Counted from the stretch's first letter, positions 34,546 to 44,564 are shown. The stretch: DNA of 64,000 bases from Nonomuraea deserti (GCF_004348685.1 NZ_SMKO01000004.1:1-64000), one strand, 5' to 3'. Translations and numbers: made by a program. The notes: a model not told the origin generated them from the sequence alone.

Positions 34546-35250
34546 ATGCGAACGAATACCCCATCACGGTCGAACGCTCCCGTCGACTGCGCGCCCGAGA
34601 CTCGCATCACCAAGTCGTTACTGGGTTACGGCATGCTCGTGGGCCCCTTATACGTAGTGATCTCCGTTACCGAAGGCATAGTCAGGCCCGGCTTCGATTT
34701 CACTCGCCACAGCTGGAGCCTGCTGGCCAACGGCAGCGTCGGCTGGATCCACACGATCGTGCTCACGCTGACCGGTCTGATGGTCGTGGCGGCTGCGGCC
34801 GGCTTCGTCCGGCAGCTGCGCCGCGAGAGACGCTCCGGCGCCGCCGGCTGGTTCCTGGCCGTGTACGGCGTCGGCATGGTCGGTGCGGGGGTCTTCACCG
34901 CCGACCCCGCCGACGGTTTCCCGCTCGGCACGCCCGACGGTCCCACCATGACGCCGACTGTCCACGGCCTGCTCCACCTTGCCATCGGCGGCCTCGGCTT
35001 CCTCGGGTTGGTGATCGGCTGTCTGGTCCGCGCACACCAGTTCCAGAAGGACAAGGCCCGCGGCTGGGCCGTGTTCTCCCTCCTGACCGGCGTGCTCTTC
35101 CTCGCCGCCTTCGTCGGCATCGCGTCCGGCGGCTCGCCCACCAGAGGCGTCGTTCTGGCCTTCACGGCCGCGGTCGTGCTCGCCTGGACCTGGTTGTTCC
35201 TCCTCAGCCTCAGGACGTATCGCCGGGCCGGCATCCCTGCCCAACCGTAA
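34546..35250 (+). CDS. DUF998-family membrane protein
   Basis: A 234-residue integral membrane protein; ATG 34546 with AAGGAAG upstream. Six hydrophobic helices: LLGYGMLVGPLYVVISVTEG, IHTIVLTLTGLMVVAAAAGF, GWFLAVYGVGMVGAGVFTAD, LLHLAIGGLGFLGLVIGCLV, AVFSLLTGVLFLAAFVGIA and VLAFTAAVVLAWTWLFLLSL. The conserved VGAGVFTADPADGFPLGTP loop is diagnostic of DUF998. No biochemical role is established for the family. Here it travels with SRPBCC and reductase-like genes. Confidence 0.88.
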   Translation: MRTNTPSRSNAPVDCAPETRITKSLLGYGMLVGPLYVVISVTEGIVRPGFDFTRHSWSLLANGSVGWIHTIVLTLTGLMVVAAAAGFVRQLRRERRSGAAGWFLAVYGVGMVGAGVFTADPADGFPLGTPDGPTMTPTVHGLLHLAIGGLGFLGLVIGCLVRAHQFQKDKARGWAVFSLLTGVLFLAAFVGIASGGSPTRGVVLAFTAAVVLAWTWLFLLSLRTYRRAGIPAQP

Positions 35251-35276
35251 GAGGCCCAACCGGCAGGAGATCCGCC

Positions 35277-35507
35277 ATGCGCAGGACCCCAAACGCCAAC
35301 CACGTGCTTTCCCGGGCTCCGGGATCCGCCCGGCGACCGCATGAACACGATCACAAATACGTCGCGCCGGCCACTCCTACCGAGCTGAAGCGGCACAACC
35401 CGACCGTCAGCGACCACGACCCGACCCACCCCATCCGCGACCTCAAACAGCAGGCCGGCGACATGCCGCATACCGGCCACGGCAGGCTGACAGGAGGCAG
35501 ATCTTGA
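35277..35507 (+). CDS. Possible small ORF upstream of the GNAT-like gene
   Basis: A 76-codon frame with GGCAGGAGA before ATG 35277. Its stop overlaps the next start as TTGA. The content (Arg, His and Pro rich, no hydrophobic core) looks poorly folded, so it may be a chance frame. The ribosome site and stop-start coupling are the only support. Confidence 0.3.
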   Translation: MRRTPNANHVLSRAPGSARRPHEHDHKYVAPATPTELKRHNPTVSDHDPTHPIRDLKQQAGDMPHTGHGRLTGGRS

Positions 35508-36034
35508 ACTACCAGAACCTCGTCAAACGACTGAAGGTACCCGCCGGGTGGACGGCGCCGACCGAACTGGTCTACGACGACATCCAGGCCCGCGCGCTCA
35601 CCCGGGACCACCTCCACGACGACGTCCGGGGCATCAACGCCAGCATCGAGCTCATCCGCCGAACCCGCGGCGGACGCTGGCCCACCGAGCCGGTCACCGA
35701 GGACTTCAACTACGTCGACCTCGTCTGGCACGAATGCGAGTTCCGCGAGGGCGACTCGTTCACCTACGCCGTGTACGACACCGCCGGCCGGTACCTCGGC
35801 TGCTGCTACCTGTACCCCGTGGGCCGACGCACCCCGCTGACCGAGGGACTGCTCGCCTACGACGTGGACGTGAGCTGGTGGGTGACCCCGGACGCCTACG
35901 CAGGCGGCCACTACATCAAGCTGTACCAGGCGCTCCGCCACTGGATCGCCATCTCGTTCCCGTTCACCAACGCGTACTACTCCAATGCCGAGATTCCATC
36001 ACCCGAAGTAGACAGGGACGACTCGCGGCACTGA
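35504..36034 (+). CDS. GNAT-like acetyltransferase-fold protein
   Basis: A 176-residue protein starting at TTG 35504 behind AGGAGG. The text VPAGWTAPTELVYDDIQARA, LTRDHLHDDVRGINASIELI, VDLVWHECEFREGDSFTYAV and RYLGCCYLYPVGRRTP matches a GNAT-like family in which WHExEF and GCxYxYP are conserved. The C-terminal helix FPFTNAYYSNAEIPSPEV closes it. No substrate known. Last gene of the 33429-36034 cluster. Confidence 0.8.
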   Translation: MNYQNLVKRLKVPAGWTAPTELVYDDIQARALTRDHLHDDVRGINASIELIRRTRGGRWPTEPVTEDFNYVDLVWHECEFREGDSFTYAVYDTAGRYLGCCYLYPVGRRTPLTEGLLAYDVDVSWWVTPDAYAGGHYIKLYQALRHWIAISFPFTNAYYSNAEIPSPEVDRDDSRH

Positions 36035-36655
36035 CTGCCGGCCCCTCGTGGCCGGGCCAGCGACCAGTGCGGACGCGGCAACCGATGGGCGGGGAAGCTG
36101 CGACGAGACCATCGACGGCGCGGATTCGCCGGAGCTACCGGTGATCCCGGCACGCATTTCTTCCGGAACGCGGGCCCGGCAGTCGCGCTCGACATCATGA
36201 GCAGCGACTTTCCCCACCACGTGCCCGAAGCGCCCGCCGTGGCAGGCACGCCCTGTCCGGCGAGCCGTCCACCGGACAGATCACCCTGGGCGGGGCCGGC
36301 GCATCCTGCCCGCGCACCGGCGACTGGCACCTCGAGGACCTACTGATCACGGGCGGCCTGGCCGAGCTGGGCCCTGGCCGCGGGCGATGAGGTACGCGCG
36401 CCCGTCAGGTCCGTGTCCTGACCGCGGCGGGTCCGGGAAAACGCAGCACGTCGTCGCGGTCGCCGAGCGGCGCCAGGTCCGAGCGGTCCCCCAACACGGC
36501 GAAAGGGTCCGCCCCCGATGAGGGAAGAAGGAGTGAGGGTCATGAGTCCATGCCAGCCGTGCGTTGATCTCAGCCGGTGCCGCGACGTGGGCGCTTCGCG
36601 GCGGGCCGGGCGCCGTCGGCGGTGCTCGGCCGCCTACGGCGCTCTCCGCCCTGGC
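36035..36655. other. Intergenic, 620 bases, no supported gene
   Basis: A minus-strand stretch near 36430-36510 (FAVLGDRSDLAPLGDRDDVL) and a plus-strand stretch near 36190-36350 look protein-like but have no start, site or family. They are probably further decayed shards. Both flanking genes end here, so terminators are expected; none is clear. Confidence 0.35.
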
Positions 36656-37420
36656 TCAGATGGTGGCGTGTGCCCCGTGCAGGAAACCGATCAACAGCGG
36701 ATTCACCAGGTCGGGACGCTCCAGGCTCGGCAGGTGACCTGCCCAGTCAAGCTCGAGATGACGGGCGTGGGCGAGCCGGTCCGCCAGCCGGGCGGCGATC
36801 TGCCGGAAGTCCGCCAGGTCGTGGTGGCCGGAGACGAGCAGGCAGGGGGCCGTGATCTCGGTGACCTCGGTCTCCACCCTGATCGGCTCGACCTCCTCGG
36901 AGGCGGCGACCTGGACCTCGAACGCGTTGCGCTGCATCACCCGTACCTTCTCCCTGGCCGCGTCGTCGGCCTGCGGCCCCAGACAGGTCCGCACGTTGAG
37001 TTCAGTGGCTCCGGCGAGGTCACCAGCCTCGATCAGCTCGTCCTCACGCCGGCCGAACTCCCTCAGCTCGGCGCCGGCCTCGTGTCCCGCCCACGCGGTG
37101 GACAGCAGTACCAGCGCTGTCACCCGCCGCGGCCAGCGGGCGGCGAACTCCAGCGCGACCCGGCCACCGCCGGACGCGGCGACCAGCGCCGCCTGCTCGG
37201 CCCCGAGCTCATCCATCAGGTCGGCGACGTCCTGGGCGTTGTTGTAGGGCCGGTCCGGCATCGGAGTCCGGCCGAAGCCGCGCAGGTCGCAGCGCAGCAC
37301 CCGGTAACCGGCGTCGACCAGGGCCGGCACCTGTGGATCCCACATCCGCCGGTCGCACGCGGTGGCGTGCACCAGGACCACCGCCGGGCCCTTTCCGGCC
37401 ACATCATGAGTGAGTGTCAT
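36656..37420 (-). CDS. Alpha/beta hydrolase
   Basis: A 254-residue alpha/beta-hydrolase. VVLVHATACDRRMWDPQVPA is the N-terminal strand and oxyanion loop, RCDLRGFGRTPMPD the DxRGxGxS-like region, and AALVAASGGGRVALEFAARW the nucleophile elbow. The elbow reads AASGG, so the first Gly of GxSxG is Ala. The acid is probably in CLLVSGHHDLADF and the catalytic His in DWAGHLPSLERPDLV. No signal peptide. A lone gene convergent with the cluster to its left. Confidence 0.87.
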   Translation of the reverse strand: MTLTHDVAGKGPAVVLVHATACDRRMWDPQVPALVDAGYRVLRCDLRGFGRTPMPDRPYNNAQDVADLMDELGAEQAALVAASGGGRVALEFAARWPRRVTALVLLSTAWAGHEAGAELREFGRREDELIEAGDLAGATELNVRTCLGPQADDAAREKVRVMQRNAFEVQVAASEEVEPIRVETEVTEITAPCLLVSGHHDLADFRQIAARLADRLAHARHLELDWAGHLPSLERPDLVNPLLIGFLHGAHATI

Positions 37421-37499
37421 GAGACGTCACCATAGGGGTCGGGTTCGCGGCAAGCACCTGAATTCCGGCAGCGCACGACCTGCACATCGATGGCAGACG

Positions 37500-37577
37500 T
37501 GTCGATTCGGCTTGAGCCCGTTCGTAGCCAAGGTGAGAGACCGGCAACGGCCGGTCGCCACGCACCGGAGGCCCACC
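37500..37577 (+). promoter_or_regulatory. Duplicated promoter-leader, copy 1
   Basis: TGTCGA, then GAGCCCGTTCGTAGCCAAGG, TGAGAG, a hairpin GACCGGC-aacg-GCCGGTC (37539-37556) and CCGGAG before the ATG. The same elements in the same order, with about three quarters identity, precede the gene at 38219. The similarity runs into the coding start (MSVTTT in both). Keeping the leader while the proteins differ suggests a common regulatory mechanism. Confidence 0.75.
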
Positions 37578-38102
37578 ATGTCCGTCACCACCACCGTCCC
37601 GGCGAAGCCACCGGCCACCGGCCAGGAGAACGTGAGCGCCACCCTGACATTCGCCGCCCCCGCCGCGAGGGTGTTCGCGGTGCTGGCCGACCCGACGACC
37701 CATGCCGCCATCGACGGCACGGGCTGGGTTCAGGAGGCCGCCGACCAGGCGCCGCTGACCGAGGTGGGGCAGATCTTCCGGATGGCCATGCATCACGCCG
37801 GCCATCCGGACGGGGACTACGAGACGGTCAATCAGGTCGAGGTGCTCGACCCGCAGCGCGCCATCGGCTGGCTGACGGGATACGAGAAGGACGACGGTCG
37901 GCTGGAGTTCGGCGGCTGGATCTGGCGTTACGACCTGGCGCCGCTCGGCCCGTCCGAGACCGCGGTCACGCTCACCTACGACTGGTCGGCGGTGCCGCAG
38001 AGCATCCGGGAGTATCTCCAGTTCCCGCCCTTCGGCCCTGATCATCTGGCCAACTCGCTGCACCACCTGGCCGAGCTTGTCCCCGCCAGGGCCGGTCAGT
38101 GA
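37578..38102 (+). CDS. SRPBCC-family protein
   Basis: A 174-residue SRPBCC protein; ATG 37578 with GGAG upstream. ENVSATLTFAAPAARVFAVL, ADPTTHAAIDGTGWVQEAAD and GQIFRMAMHHAGHPDGDYET form the first half. FGGWIWRYDLAPLGPSETAV and YDWSAVPQSIREYLQFPPF close the fold. It is probably involved in lipid or polyketide-like ligand binding; nothing specific is seen. Its first residues MSVTTT match the next gene, part of the duplicated leader. Confidence 0.87.
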   Translation: MSVTTTVPAKPPATGQENVSATLTFAAPAARVFAVLADPTTHAAIDGTGWVQEAADQAPLTEVGQIFRMAMHHAGHPDGDYETVNQVEVLDPQRAIGWLTGYEKDDGRLEFGGWIWRYDLAPLGPSETAVTLTYDWSAVPQSIREYLQFPPFGPDHLANSLHHLAELVPARAGQ

Positions 38103-38141
38103 CAACGATCCCGACAACTGCCCCATCCTTTCCGCGGCCGA

Positions 38142-38218
38142 TGTCGAATGGCGTCGAGCCGGTTCGTAGCCAAAGTGAGAGGCCGGCCAAGAGCCGGCCC
38201 CCGTACCGGAGGTCAGCA
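38142..38218 (+). promoter_or_regulatory. Duplicated promoter-leader, copy 2
   Basis: TGTCGA, GAGCCGGTTCGTAGCCAAAG, TGAGAG, a hairpin GGCCGGC-caaga-GCCGGCC-like and ACCGGAG before ATG 38219. It matches copy 1 at 37500-37577 block for block. It gives the DUF6069-like gene its own transcript start although it follows the SRPBCC gene in the same direction. Confidence 0.75.
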
Positions 38219-38626
38219 ATGTCCGTCACCACCACCACCGCCACCACTGCTTCCACGAAGAACCTGATCATCGGCGGCCTGACCGCCACGGCCGTCGCCG
38301 CCGCCGCGACCGCGGGCGTCGCCGCCGCGGGTGAACTCGCCGGGATCAGCCTCGCTGTCGGCGGTGCGCCGATCCCGGTGTCCGGGTTCGCCACGCTGAC
38401 CGCCGTCTTCTCCGCACTGGGTCTGGTGCTGGCCCTGATACTGGCCCGCACGACCCGCCGTCCGCGCGTGGCGTTCGTACGTACCACGATGGTGCTCACC
38501 GCGTTGTCCCTGCTGCCCGATGTGCTCGTGGACGCGTCCCCGGCCACGAAGGCGCTGCTGATGTTGACGCACGTGGTCGCCGCCGCGATCGTTGTCCCGG
38601 TCATCGCCCGCCGCCTGCCCGCCTGA
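38219..38626 (+). CDS. Four-helix membrane protein (DUF6069-like)
   Basis: A 135-residue membrane protein. After a Thr-rich N-terminus come four hydrophobic helices: LIIGGLTATAVAAAATAGVA, GFATLTAVFSALGLVLALIL, TTMVLTALSLLPDVLVDASP and ALLMLTHVVAAAIVVPVIAR. The layout and the SLLPDVLVD segment resemble DUF6069 proteins of actinomycetes, which have no known function. Expression is probably shared with the gene at 37578 through the duplicated leader. Confidence 0.8.
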   Translation: MSVTTTTATTASTKNLIIGGLTATAVAAAATAGVAAAGELAGISLAVGGAPIPVSGFATLTAVFSALGLVLALILARTTRRPRVAFVRTTMVLTALSLLPDVLVDASPATKALLMLTHVVAAAIVVPVIARRLPA

Positions 38627-38724
38627 CCCTTCCATGAGTGAGCCCATGAAGCAGTACCTGCCGGCCGGCCAGCTCGACGCACCACGGTCGTGCGACCCGG
38701 CGACGGCACGACAATCTCCTGGAC

Positions 38725-39066
38725 GTGCCGCCGCAGTTGCCCTCGGGCATCCCGATGTTCCTGCTCGCCGCGGCCCTGGTGATCGAAGGGCTGCTCCGGC
38801 TCGGACGCGCGCGCGGCCGGCCGGCCCGCTGGCTGCCCCAGCTCACCGGCGCGGCCGGCGGCCTGGTGGTGAGCCTGTCGATGCTCGTGCAGACGTCGCT
38901 GCTGCGCGCGGGAGGGCCGATGGGCCGGCCCGCCACCTCCGTGACCTCGGTGGTGGCCAACGTGCTCCTCGGGCTGGCACCCGGCGCGCTGGCCGGGTTC
39001 CTCGCCGCCCGCTTCGCGGTCCTGCTGCGCCTCAACGCCCCCGCCGCCGACCAGGAAGGACGCTGA
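38725..39066 (+). CDS. Hypothetical membrane protein (113 aa)
   Basis: GTG 38725 opens MPPQLPSGIPMFLLAAALVI then EGLLRLGRARGRPARW, a second helix around LTGAAGGLVVSLSMLVQTSL and a third around VVANVLLGLAPGALAGFLAA. The ribosome site is weak, and the frame upstream also looks coding (HDNLLDV), so the N-terminus may have been lost. It ends four bases before the exported-protein pseudogene at 39071 and was probably in an operon with it. Family not recognised. Confidence 0.55.
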   Translation: MPPQLPSGIPMFLLAAALVIEGLLRLGRARGRPARWLPQLTGAAGGLVVSLSMLVQTSLLRAGGPMGRPATSVTSVVANVLLGLAPGALAGFLAARFAVLLRLNAPAADQEGR

Positions 39067-39070
39067 ACCG

Positions 39071-39520
39071 ATGCGTCCCAGAACGCTCCTCGCGCCCTGC
39101 GTCATCGGCGCGGTCGTGCTCCTCGCCTCCCCGGCCGCTCAAGCCGAGCCCGAGCCGGAGCAGGCGTACGCGCCGGTCGAGGTCGTCCACACCGAGCGGG
39201 TGCAGGCCGGCCCCTACCACCTGATCGTTGGCTTCTCCACCTGGCCGCTGCGCGCCATGCAGTCGCTGGACTTCACCCTCGTCCCCGACGGAGGGCTGAC
39301 CGGCAAGTCCGGCACCCTCAGCATGACCGGCCCCGGCATGAAGCAGGGGATGCGCAGGACGAGCCCGCTGTCCCGCTCCACGCCCTGCCCACGGCCGGGC
39401 CGTGGAGCTTCACCTTCACCGTGAACGGCCCGCAAGGCCAGGGCACGGCCACGCTCGCCGATGTCACCGTGCTGGAGCAGCCCGTCCCGCCGCCTCGCGA
39501 CGCTGGGCCTCTGACAGCGC
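39071..39520 (+). pseudogene. Exported YtkA-like protein, frameshifted and 3'-truncated
   Basis: ATG 39071 opens a Sec signal (RTLLAPCVIGAVVLLASPAA) and a domain with VQAGPYHLIVGFSTWPLRAM and GLTGKSGTLSMTGPGMKQG. At about 39351 the frame shifts; the matching continuation DEPAVPLHALPTAGPWSFTF and GPQGQGTATLADVTVLEQ is one frame over. The usual C-terminal membrane helix is replaced by unrelated sequence. It is probably a periplasmic metal-associated protein relic. Confidence 0.6.
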
Positions 39521-39599
39521 GCCGCACGCCCCGGTCTACCTCACAGGGCCATCTCTCAAGCAGAGGTCAGGTGGCCCCCGGCAGCGCCGGCGGCCGATG

Positions 39600-39756
39600 C
39601 TCTGCCCTTCACCTTGCGACGCCCGGCGGCCGGGCCGGGTCTGTCGGTGCGCGCCTGCACGTACGTCCCCCCGGCCACCGCCGCCGCGGTCACCACGCAC
39701 AACAACGCAAAGGCAAACGACAACCGGGTCCGCAACCCGACACTCGGCCCAGACAC
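39600..39756 (-). pseudogene. Sensor histidine kinase N-terminal shard
   Basis: GTG 39756 starts MSGPSVGLRTRLSFAFALLC and VVTAAAVAGGTYVQAR, the first membrane helix of an EnvZ-type sensor kinase (sVGLRtRLsfAFal). It follows the response-regulator relic by 10 bases, the usual order, but stops after about 45 residues. Confidence 0.5.
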
Positions 39757-39766
39757 CACCGGCGGC

Positions 39767-39871
39767 TCACACCGGCCCGAACCGATACCCGAACCCCTGC
39801 ACCGTCTGCACATGCACAGGTGCCGCGGAATCGTCCCCGATCAACAACACCCGCGCCACGCCACCGGCCAT
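39767..39871 (-). pseudogene. OmpR-type response regulator collapsed to its two ends
   Basis: The minus frame reads GGVARVLLIGDDSAAPVHVQ and TVQGFGYRFGPV, then a stop. RVLLIGDDSAA is the opening of the receiver domain and VQTVQGFGYRFGP the last strand of the winged helix. About 200 residues between them have been removed in frame. Together with the adjacent kinase shard it is a dead two-component system. Confidence 0.6.
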
Positions 39872-40130
39872 CACCAGCACGCTCCATCGCTCATCCCCCG
39901 GAAATCCCCTCCACTGTCGGCCGGGGGCCTGTCTAGACAACGTTGACACGCCCCGGCGCCGGTGCTGGCGATCGCCGCGGACGTCCGGGCCCCGGCCGAG
40001 ATGATCAGGACGGAGAATGAGCGCCGAGCCGGTGCGACCATGCCGGGCGGGCCGGCGGTGCCGGGCGTGAGGTGCGGCAGTGGCCCGTCGACGAAGGTGG
40101 CGGGCGCGGCATAGGCGGCCCGTTGGTCGG

Positions 40131-40751
40131 CTAACTGAGTAAACCTCGTCGATAACCCTCGCCGACGGCGGCGGCGCGGTCGCGGACGCCGAGTTTGTCG
40201 TAGATGTGCAGCAGGTGGGTCTTGATGCTGGCCTCGCTGATGAAGAGCTTGGTGGCCGCCTGGCGATTGGAAGCGCCGTCGGCGACGAGGGCGAGGACTT
40301 GGAGTTCGCGGTCGGTGAGGGCAGCTTTGACCGGTTTGCGAACCTGGCCCATCAGGCGGCCGGCGACGGAGGGGGACAGGACCGGCTCGCCGGCGGCCGC
40401 GGCGCGGACGGCGCGCAGGAGCTCGTCGGTGGGGGCGTCTTTGAGGAGGTAGCCGGTGGCGCCGGCTTCGATCGCGGGCAGGACGTCGGAGTCGCCGTCG
40501 AAGGTGGTCAGTACGAGGATCCTGATGTGGGGGTGGGAGTGGCGCAGGGCGGTGATGGCAGTGACACCGTCCATCTCGGGCATGCGTAGGTCCATGAGGA
40601 CGATGTCGACCTCGAGTGCGGCGGCGCGGTCGATGGCTTCGCGGCCGTTGGCGGCTTCGCCGGCGACGTGGATGTCGGGTTCGGCTTCGAACGCGGCGCG
40701 CAGGCCGTCGCGGACGATGGGATGGTCGTCGACGATGAGGAGGCGGATCAC
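40131..40751 (-). CDS. NarL/LuxR-type response regulator
   Basis: A 206-residue response regulator. GTG 40751 overlaps the kinase stop as GTGA. The receiver domain has the acidic pair D8/D9 (LLIVDDHP), phospho-acceptor Asp54 (VLMDLRMPEMDG), the Thr of LVLTTF and the Lys of YLLKDAP. The LuxR helix-turn-helix spans about 146-196 (LTDRELQVLALVADGASNRQ, LFISEASIKTHLLHIYDKLG). It should act on the ABC operon that ends with it, or on targets elsewhere. Confidence 0.95.
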   Translation of the reverse strand: MIRLLIVDDHPIVRDGLRAAFEAEPDIHVAGEAANGREAIDRAAALEVDIVLMDLRMPEMDGVTAITALRHSHPHIRILVLTTFDGDSDVLPAIEAGATGYLLKDAPTDELLRAVRAAAAGEPVLSPSVAGRLMGQVRKPVKAALTDRELQVLALVADGASNRQAATKLFISEASIKTHLLHIYDKLGVRDRAAAVGEGYRRGLLS

Positions 40752-41956
40752 CGGGGGTTTCCTTGGAGCGCGGGGACGGTGGCGCTGACGGCGGTGCCCT
40801 CGCCGGGCGTGCTCTCGATCTCGAAGGAGCCGCCAACGCCGCGTAGGCGTTGTCTCATGCTGCTGAGGCCGAATCCTTTGCTGTCGGGGTTGTGGAAACC
40901 GGTGCCGTTGTCGCGGATGTCGAGGAGAACGACGGCGCCGGTGTAGGACAGGGTGAGGCCGGCGCGGGTGGCGTCCGCGTGTTTGGCGACGTTGGCGAGG
41001 GCTTCCTGCGCGACACGGAAGAGGGTGACCTCGATGGCGGGGCTGAGAGGGACGCGGTCGCCGGTCACTTCGACGTGGAGGTCGACACCGGTGGTGTGGG
41101 CCCAGTTGCGGGCCAGGACGGTCATGGCTTCGGGGAGGTGGGCGTCCTCGAGCTGGTGTGGCTGGAGGGCGGCGACGGAGCGGCGGGCTTCGGTGAGGCT
41201 GTCCTGAGCGAGGTTGAGCGCGAGTCGGAGGTGGGTGTCGGAGTCCTCGACGCGTTGGGCGGCACGTAGCTGGGTGATGATGCCGGTGAGGCCTTGGGCG
41301 AGGGTGTCGTGGATTTCGCGGGCCATGCGCTGGCGTTCGTCGAGGGTGCCGGCCTGATGGGCTTGGGTGAGAAGCTGGGCGTGGAGGTCGGCGTTCTCCT
41401 CCAGGGCGGTCTGAAGGTCACTGACTGCCTTCCGGTATTTACGCTGCCGGTCCTCGATCCTGATGCCGGCGATGTGGCCGCCACCGATGGCGATGGTCTG
41501 CACGGCGATGATCGCCAGGTGGAAGGCGATGAGCTGGATGGTGGCGTGGGCCCAGTCGATCGTCGATTGGTACACGACGACGGAGGTGGCGGCGACGGCG
41601 ACGAAGGTCCACTTGGAGGGAGCGAAGTTGGCGGCGAGAAAGAAGCCGGAGATGGAGTAGATGATGAAGATGGGGTCGTGGAAGGTCAGCAGCGCGGCGG
41701 TGGCCAGCAGGCCGGCGAAGTGAACGGTGACGGCGGCCCTCCGTCTGCGCACGGCGGCGGGGAGGAGGGTACGGGCGCCGAGATTCCAGGCGAGGGCCAG
41801 GCCGGTGAGCGCGAGGGTGCGGAGGATCCCGCCTTCGGGCTGGTCGGGTGAGGCGAGGCTGATGGCGAGCGAAGCGGTGAGGGTGATGTAGGGGACGATC
41901 TCGACGACGCCTAAGAATCGTCGTTCCCAGGTGGAGGGCGGGAAGGGGTCCTTCAT
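40748..41956 (-). CDS. Sensor histidine kinase (DesK/NarX type)
   Basis: A 402-residue membrane sensor kinase; ATG 41956 follows GAGGAGGGG. Residues 15-160 hold about six hydrophobic helices, with no extracellular domain of note. A coiled linker at 165-205 leads to HisKA_3 (LDERQRMAREIHDTLAQGLT, His216) and a HATPase_c domain (EVTLFRVAQEALANVAKHAD, VLLDIRDNGTGFHNP, GFGLSSMRQRLRGVGG). It sits between the ABC permease (35-base gap) and its response regulator (4-base overlap). Kinases of this layout often sense peptide or membrane stress handled by the linked transporter; that is inference. Confidence 0.95.
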   Translation of the reverse strand: MKDPFPPSTWERRFLGVVEIVPYITLTASLAISLASPDQPEGGILRTLALTGLALAWNLGARTLLPAAVRRRRAAVTVHFAGLLATAALLTFHDPIFIIYSISGFFLAANFAPSKWTFVAVAATSVVVYQSTIDWAHATIQLIAFHLAIIAVQTIAIGGGHIAGIRIEDRQRKYRKAVSDLQTALEENADLHAQLLTQAHQAGTLDERQRMAREIHDTLAQGLTGIITQLRAAQRVEDSDTHLRLALNLAQDSLTEARRSVAALQPHQLEDAHLPEAMTVLARNWAHTTGVDLHVEVTGDRVPLSPAIEVTLFRVAQEALANVAKHADATRAGLTLSYTGAVVLLDIRDNGTGFHNPDSKGFGLSSMRQRLRGVGGSFEIESTPGEGTAVSATVPALQGNPR

Positions 41957-41991
41957 CCGGGGGTTCCCCTCCTCTCGGGTACGGATGGGTT

Positions 41992-43796
41992 TCACCTGGT
42001 GGTGGCCGACGAAGACGAGCTTAGGCGCATGGGGATCAGGAACGCGTATCCGTACATGAGGAGCCCTAGGGCGATCATGAAGATAATGGTCGGCCATTGC
42101 CAGATGGGCGGAAGATGAAGGGCGAGGAACCATAGGGAGCCCTCGATCCCGAAGATCTTCATGGCCATGGGCACGAGTCCCTGAGGGAACAGGGGAAGCC
42201 AGGCGATGGTGTGGCAGATCGTGACGCCGATGCGGTGGCGGATGGGGAGATCGGCGCTGGTGGGTTTGTCGGCCCGGGGTGCCGTGCCGTGCTTCATGAG
42301 GTTGAGGAGGTCGATCCCGTGATTCTCGAGCCTGCGGTAGGCGATCTTGCCGAGTCCCCAGGCGCTGAGGGTGCCGGTCAGCACACCGGTGGCGATGCCG
42401 GCCCAGGGGTGAAGGAGGATGGCGCCGGCCGTGGGAAGGGCGGTTGCGGGGACCGTGACGAGCACGAGCCAGGCGAGGCTGGTCTCGGCGGTTTCGTCGG
42501 CACCGGTGCTGAGCGGGTTGCCGCCGCGCTTGTGGGGGTCGGTGCCGGGGACGAGCGAGGTGACGGCGAGCAGGACGATGACCCCGGCGCCGCCGCCCAG
42601 GAGGGCGGGCAGCAGGCCGAGTACCCACGGCCAGGCCCAGGCCTGGCCGCTGACCAGCGTGCCGGCAACGGAGAGAACGACGGCGGCTGGGCCGACGATG
42701 AGGAGCCAGGCCAGTTGGCGGCCGCGTACGTCGGCGCGTTCCGCGCCGGGGGTCATGAGAGTGAGCCATAGGGCGGTCCCGTCGGCGCCGTAGAGGTTGG
42801 CCGAGGACGCGGCGGCCATCACGATCGCGATGAGTCCCGCAAAGGGGACCATGATCCAGGCGTCGATGGTGACGAGCAGGAGGGGGGTGACGATGGCATA
42901 AGAGAAGGCGGTGGCGAGGAGCTGGATGCGGACGAGGTCGCGCCACCAGGCGCGCAGTTCCTTGGCTGCGGCGATGCGGGCGCCGCTGGTGATGGGGAAG
43001 GGGCGGGGCGTGCCGCGGCGGGGCGGCACACCGCCGCGTGCGGTCGAGACGACGCGCCGCGACAGCAGGCCGGCCCAGGCGGCCAGGAGCAGAGTGATCA
43101 CGCCGGCGTTGGCGACGAGGATGGCCAGGGCGAGGAACCAGGGGGCTTCGACGGCTGCCACGCCCCATCCGGAGGGCAGGACGCGAACGAGGCCATGGGT
43201 CCAGGCGGCGCTGTCGGTGCCGCCGAGAGCTGCGACGGGCGCCCAGCCGTTGCTGCACAGGGCGATGGCGGTACCGGTCACGATGCCGACGGTCGCCGCG
43301 GTGGCGCGGGATCTGACCAGCAGCCCGATGATCGCCACGATGACGCGGGAGATCATCACCATGGTGATGAGCGTGGTGACGGCTGCTGCCAGGCCGATGA
43401 GCACCCCGGCGGGGCCGAAGCGCCAGCCGTACACGGGCAGGGAGAGCAAGGCGATGAGGTTGATCGCAGGTGCGGGGCCCGCGAAAGCTCCGGCGAGCAG
43501 TGCCGCCGCGATCCGGCCTGGCGTGGCCGGGAGCATGGAGAAGTATTCGGGGCGGAGGGCCTCGTTGCCACCCCCGATGAAGATGGGGCCGAAGATCCAG
43601 CCGGAGAGCCACACGGCCAGGCAGAGGGGCAGGTGGGCGGGCCACATGACGGCGACAGCGATTGTTCCGAAGGCCAGGATCAGCCCGAACGAGACGCCGG
43701 TGTAGAAGGAGGAGGCGTTGTCGCCGCGCAGGGAGTTGCGCATAAGTGCCAGCCGCATGCGGATCATGTGCTGTGCCAAGACGGCCGGGCCGGGGG

Positions 43797-43812
<16 letters not shown>
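41992..43812 (-). CDS. ABC transporter permease (606 aa)
   Basis: A 606-residue integral membrane protein with two halves of about six helices each and a cytosolic loop in the middle (RRVVSTARGGVPPRRGTPRP). Start ATG 43812 overlaps the end of the ATPase gene by 16 bases. Helix text includes FYTGVSFGLILAFGTIAVAV, SLPVYGWRFGPAGVLIGLAA and VLSVAGTLVSGQAWAWPWVL. It is the membrane subunit of the exporter; the substrate is unknown. The long size suggests a fused pair of permease domains. Confidence 0.9.
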
Positions 43813-44564
<752 letters not shown>

